From an uncultured Atopobiaceae bacterium (GTDB taxonomy: Bacteria; Actinomycetota; Coriobacteriia; Coriobacteriales; Atopobiaceae): a DNA stretch of 6,689 nt. The stretch lies in NCBI GenBank assembly GCA_944321005.1, contig CALUJT010000127.1, positions 1-6,689 of the forward strand, written 5' to 3'. Positions 5,432 to 6,689 of this stretch are shown here, one piece after another. The notes under the pieces were generated by a model. That model was not told the origin of the DNA, made no database searches, and saw nothing but the letters and a program-made list of their open reading frames with translations. Position 1 is the stretch's first letter. The number at the start of each line of letters is the position of its first letter. The position numbers were made by a program, and so were the translations under genes.

Positions 5432-5973
5432 CAGAAGACCTCCCCCATCGCACGCTCGAGGTACGCCTCCCCGCGCGGGATAATCTCCGCATAGTCCTGC
5501 AGCCGGTAGACATCGAGCCGCTCCGAGCGCCTGCGAAACGAGGCAACGGCCTCCTTGTAGAGGTCGTAGGGCAGTTTATTACGCGTGCGCATGAGCTCAA
5601 GGAGCATGCGCTCGAGGTCGTACGCGATGAGTTCGATTCCGTCCAGCGTGACCGTCGTTCGCCCGACCGACAGCCATCCCTCCGGAACGAAGTGCTGGCG
5701 CACGACGACGTCGAGTATCTTCGTCCCCCCTCGCTTCGTGGCCAGGTCGATTCGGTCGGGTGGCTCGGTCACGAGACCGTGAGCGTAGAGAGCGGTCCAC
5801 CCGGTGAGTATGCCCGTGGGATACCTCTTGGCAATGATCGCAAGTGCGTCCTCCTCCCGGCTGGTTGAGTACAGCCCCCGGCCGACGGGATGGAGAGATC
5901 CCTCCGAAACCGCCTTCCGCACGTGGTACCTGCTGCCGAGCAGGTTCATCGCCTCCTGATAGGTGAGCAGCAT
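5431..5973 (-). CDS. AbiEi-family antitoxin, type IV toxin-antitoxin system
   Basis: A 180-residue protein from the ATG at 5973, with GAGGAGG about 5 nt upstream. Residues about 1-50 form the winged-helix N-terminal domain, ending in the typical GRGLYSTSREED strand. The rest is the AbiEi C-terminal domain: YPTGILTGWTALYAHGLV, PPDRIDLATKRGGTKI, and the characteristic YDLERMLLELMRTRNKLPYD leading to YKEAVASFRRR. In AbiE systems this protein represses its own operon and counteracts the AbiEii nucleotidyltransferase, which blocks growth during phage infection. The family is well known for autoregulation through promoter inverted repeats, and one is present at 6000-6025. The cognate toxin gene follows directly but is cut to about 40 codons. 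The antitoxin is therefore orphaned here, although its own frame, length and signals look intact. It may still repress, or protect against a related toxin elsewhere. Confidence 0.85.
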   Translation of the reverse strand: MLLTYQEAMNLLGSRYHVRKAVSEGSLHPVGRGLYSTSREEDALAIIAKRYPTGILTGWTALYAHGLVTEPPDRIDLATKRGGTKILDVVVRQHFVPEGWLSVGRTTVTLDGIELIAYDLERMLLELMRTRNKLPYDLYKEAVASFRRRSERLDVYRLQDYAEIIPRGEAYLERAMGEVF

Positions 5974-5999
5974 CTCATCCTCCTCGAAAGGCCATTATT

Positions 6000-6025
6000 G
6001 CCTACATTTCTTGTTAATTGTAGGC
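6000..6025 (-). promoter_or_regulatory. Promoter and inverted-repeat operator of the AbiEi gene
   Basis: GCCTACA (6000-6006) and TGTAGGC (6019-6025) are a perfect 7-bp inverted repeat 12 nt apart. On the minus strand the upstream arm overlaps a near-consensus -10, TACAAT (6022-6017). The downstream arm covers the predicted start-site region, and the leader would be about 35-40 nt. The -35 match is weak (TTCCTC at 17 bp). The arrangement fits autorepression by AbiEi; binding itself is inferred. Confidence 0.6.
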
Positions 6026-6122
6026 GATTCTGGCTCTCTGAGGAACGTATGCTTGCTCGAAATGGACGAAATCCAGCAGGCCGCCTAGCGGATATGAATA
6101 AACGCGTCCAAGTTCCTGGGCG

Positions 6123-6167
6123 CAGCTCACACCGAGCCGCCGGGGCTCTTTCGTGGGTCGTCACGGA
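6123..6167 (+). repeat. Right copy of the direct repeat, a decayed terminator half
   Basis: Matches 5239-5284. The upstream stem arm of the original terminator is missing, the T-run is interrupted (CTCTTTCG), and no rightward gene lies before it. It therefore has no visible terminator function and looks like a duplicated scar. Together the two copies bracket the AbiE remnant. Confidence 0.7.
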
Positions 6168-6176
6168 CGCGCCCAA

Positions 6177-6215
6177 GGGAGACGCGACGCGGTATAAAAC
6201 CACGTCTCGTCTCCC
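6177..6215 (-). terminator. Strong hairpin downstream of the SLH gene, possible terminator
   Basis: GGGAGACGCGACG (6177-6189) pairs with CGTCTCGTCTCCC (6203-6215) with one mismatch. After a further C/A mismatch, GG/CC closes the loop TATAAAA. It begins about 30 nt beyond the stop of the SLH gene. Neither side has a U-tract, so it may be a non-canonical terminator, an mRNA 3'-end stabiliser, or a paused structure between two genes. Confidence 0.45.
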
Positions 6216-6245
6216 TGTCCCTACGTTAGCGTGCAAGAGTGCCTG

Positions 6246-6689
6246 TCACTTTTGCACGGCAAGGCGCATCATGAGCGTTGCGACCTCGGCACGCGAGCAC
6301 GCGCCCCGCGGGTCGAGCGTGCCGTCGCCCCGGCCGCGCAGCACGCCCTCGTTGACGGCCCAGCGCACCGCGGCCGACGCGAACTCGGAGACGTCGCGCG
6401 CGTCGGGGTAAGCCGAGAGGTCGCACTCAGCCTCCGGGCTGCCGGCGGCGCGCCAGAGCACCGTGGCTGCCTGCTCCCGGGTGAGGGGGTCCGCCGGGCC
6501 GAAGGAGCCGTCCTCGTAGCCTCCGAAGATCCCCGTCCCGAGCGCCCAGAACACGGCCCCCGAGTAGAACTCGCCCTCCCCGCAGTCGGCGGGAAGCTCG
6601 GCCGCGCCCTCGGGCTCGCCGGCCAGGCGCCAGAGGACCGTGGCCAGCTGCGCGCGGGAGAGCGGGTCGGCGGGGCCGTACGTGCCGTC
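6246..6689 (-). CDS. SLH-domain surface protein, C-terminal part only
   Basis: The frame is open to the right edge, so only the last 147 residues are visible. They contain two full S-layer homology motifs and the end of a third. Residues 1-24 carry DGTYGPADPLSRAQLATVLW, residues about 44-85 carry GIFGGYEDGSFGPADPLTRE, and residues about 106-147 carry GVLRGRGDGTLDPRGACSRA. The TRAE-like positions, which in the family contact wall polysaccharide, read SRAQ, TREQ and SRAE. SLH triplets anchor exported proteins non-covalently to pyruvylated secondary wall polymers. Here they lie at the C-terminus, so the missing N-terminal part should hold the signal peptide and functional domain, which cannot be inferred. 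The stop is at 6246 and a strong hairpin follows. The pyruvyltransferase fusion at 2385-4805 is a plausible maker of its ligand. Confidence 0.88.
   Translation of the reverse strand, partial: DGTYGPADPLSRAQLATVLWRLAGEPEGAAELPADCGEGEFYSGAVFWALGTGIFGGYEDGSFGPADPLTREQAATVLWRAAGSPEAECDLSAYPDARDVSEFASAAVRWAVNEGVLRGRGDGTLDPRGACSRAEVATLMMRLAVQK

Overview
The window is GC-rich DNA with compact genes, good Shine-Dalgarno sites and GC-rich codon use. Together with a secreted protein ending in DUF5648-type repeats and a separate protein ending in SLH repeats, this suggests a high-GC Gram-positive anaerobe of the Coriobacteriia (Olsenella/Atopobium/Collinsella-like). That placement is inference from gene content and was not tested by search.

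Layout, left to right. Positions 1-408 hold no convincing gene but contain a striking palindromic element: two 13-bp units 22 bp apart in one orientation, mirrored by two more 22 bp apart in the other. Next come two leftward genes: an orphan MNT-type nucleotidyltransferase (409-714), and, separated from it by a clear terminator (813-854), a secreted protein with two PPC-like beta domains and three DUF5648-type repeats (872-2095). A 289-bp divergent intergenic region carries a good promoter for a rightward 806-aa fusion protein (2385-4805): a GT2 glycosyltransferase, a coiled coil and a polysaccharide pyruvyltransferase. A rightward small Cro/C1-type regulator (4945-5202) follows. It has its own AT-rich promoter with two dyads, and a strong terminator.

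Leftward again lies an AbiEi-type antitoxin gene (5431-5973) with an inverted repeat over its promoter. It is translationally coupled (TGATG) to what looks like the first ~40 codons of an AbiEii toxin, which is then lost (remnant 5243-5431). An imperfect 46-bp direct repeat, containing half of the regulator's terminator, flanks this broken AbiE cassette. The right edge carries the C-terminal end of a leftward SLH-domain protein that runs out of the window.

How the genes may work together: the fusion enzyme, the secreted repeat protein and the SLH protein all point to cell-surface construction. Pyruvylated wall polysaccharide is the classical ligand of SLH domains, so a pyruvyltransferase fused to a glycosyltransferase close to an SLH gene is a sensible pairing, though unproven. 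The MNT gene and the AbiE remnant look like eroded toxin-antitoxin modules in which only the antitoxin-type half survives. I see no clearly new multi-gene system. The best leads are the symmetric 22-bp-spaced repeat, the GT2-pyruvyltransferase fusion, the two-operator regulator promoter and the repeat-flanked AbiE remnant.
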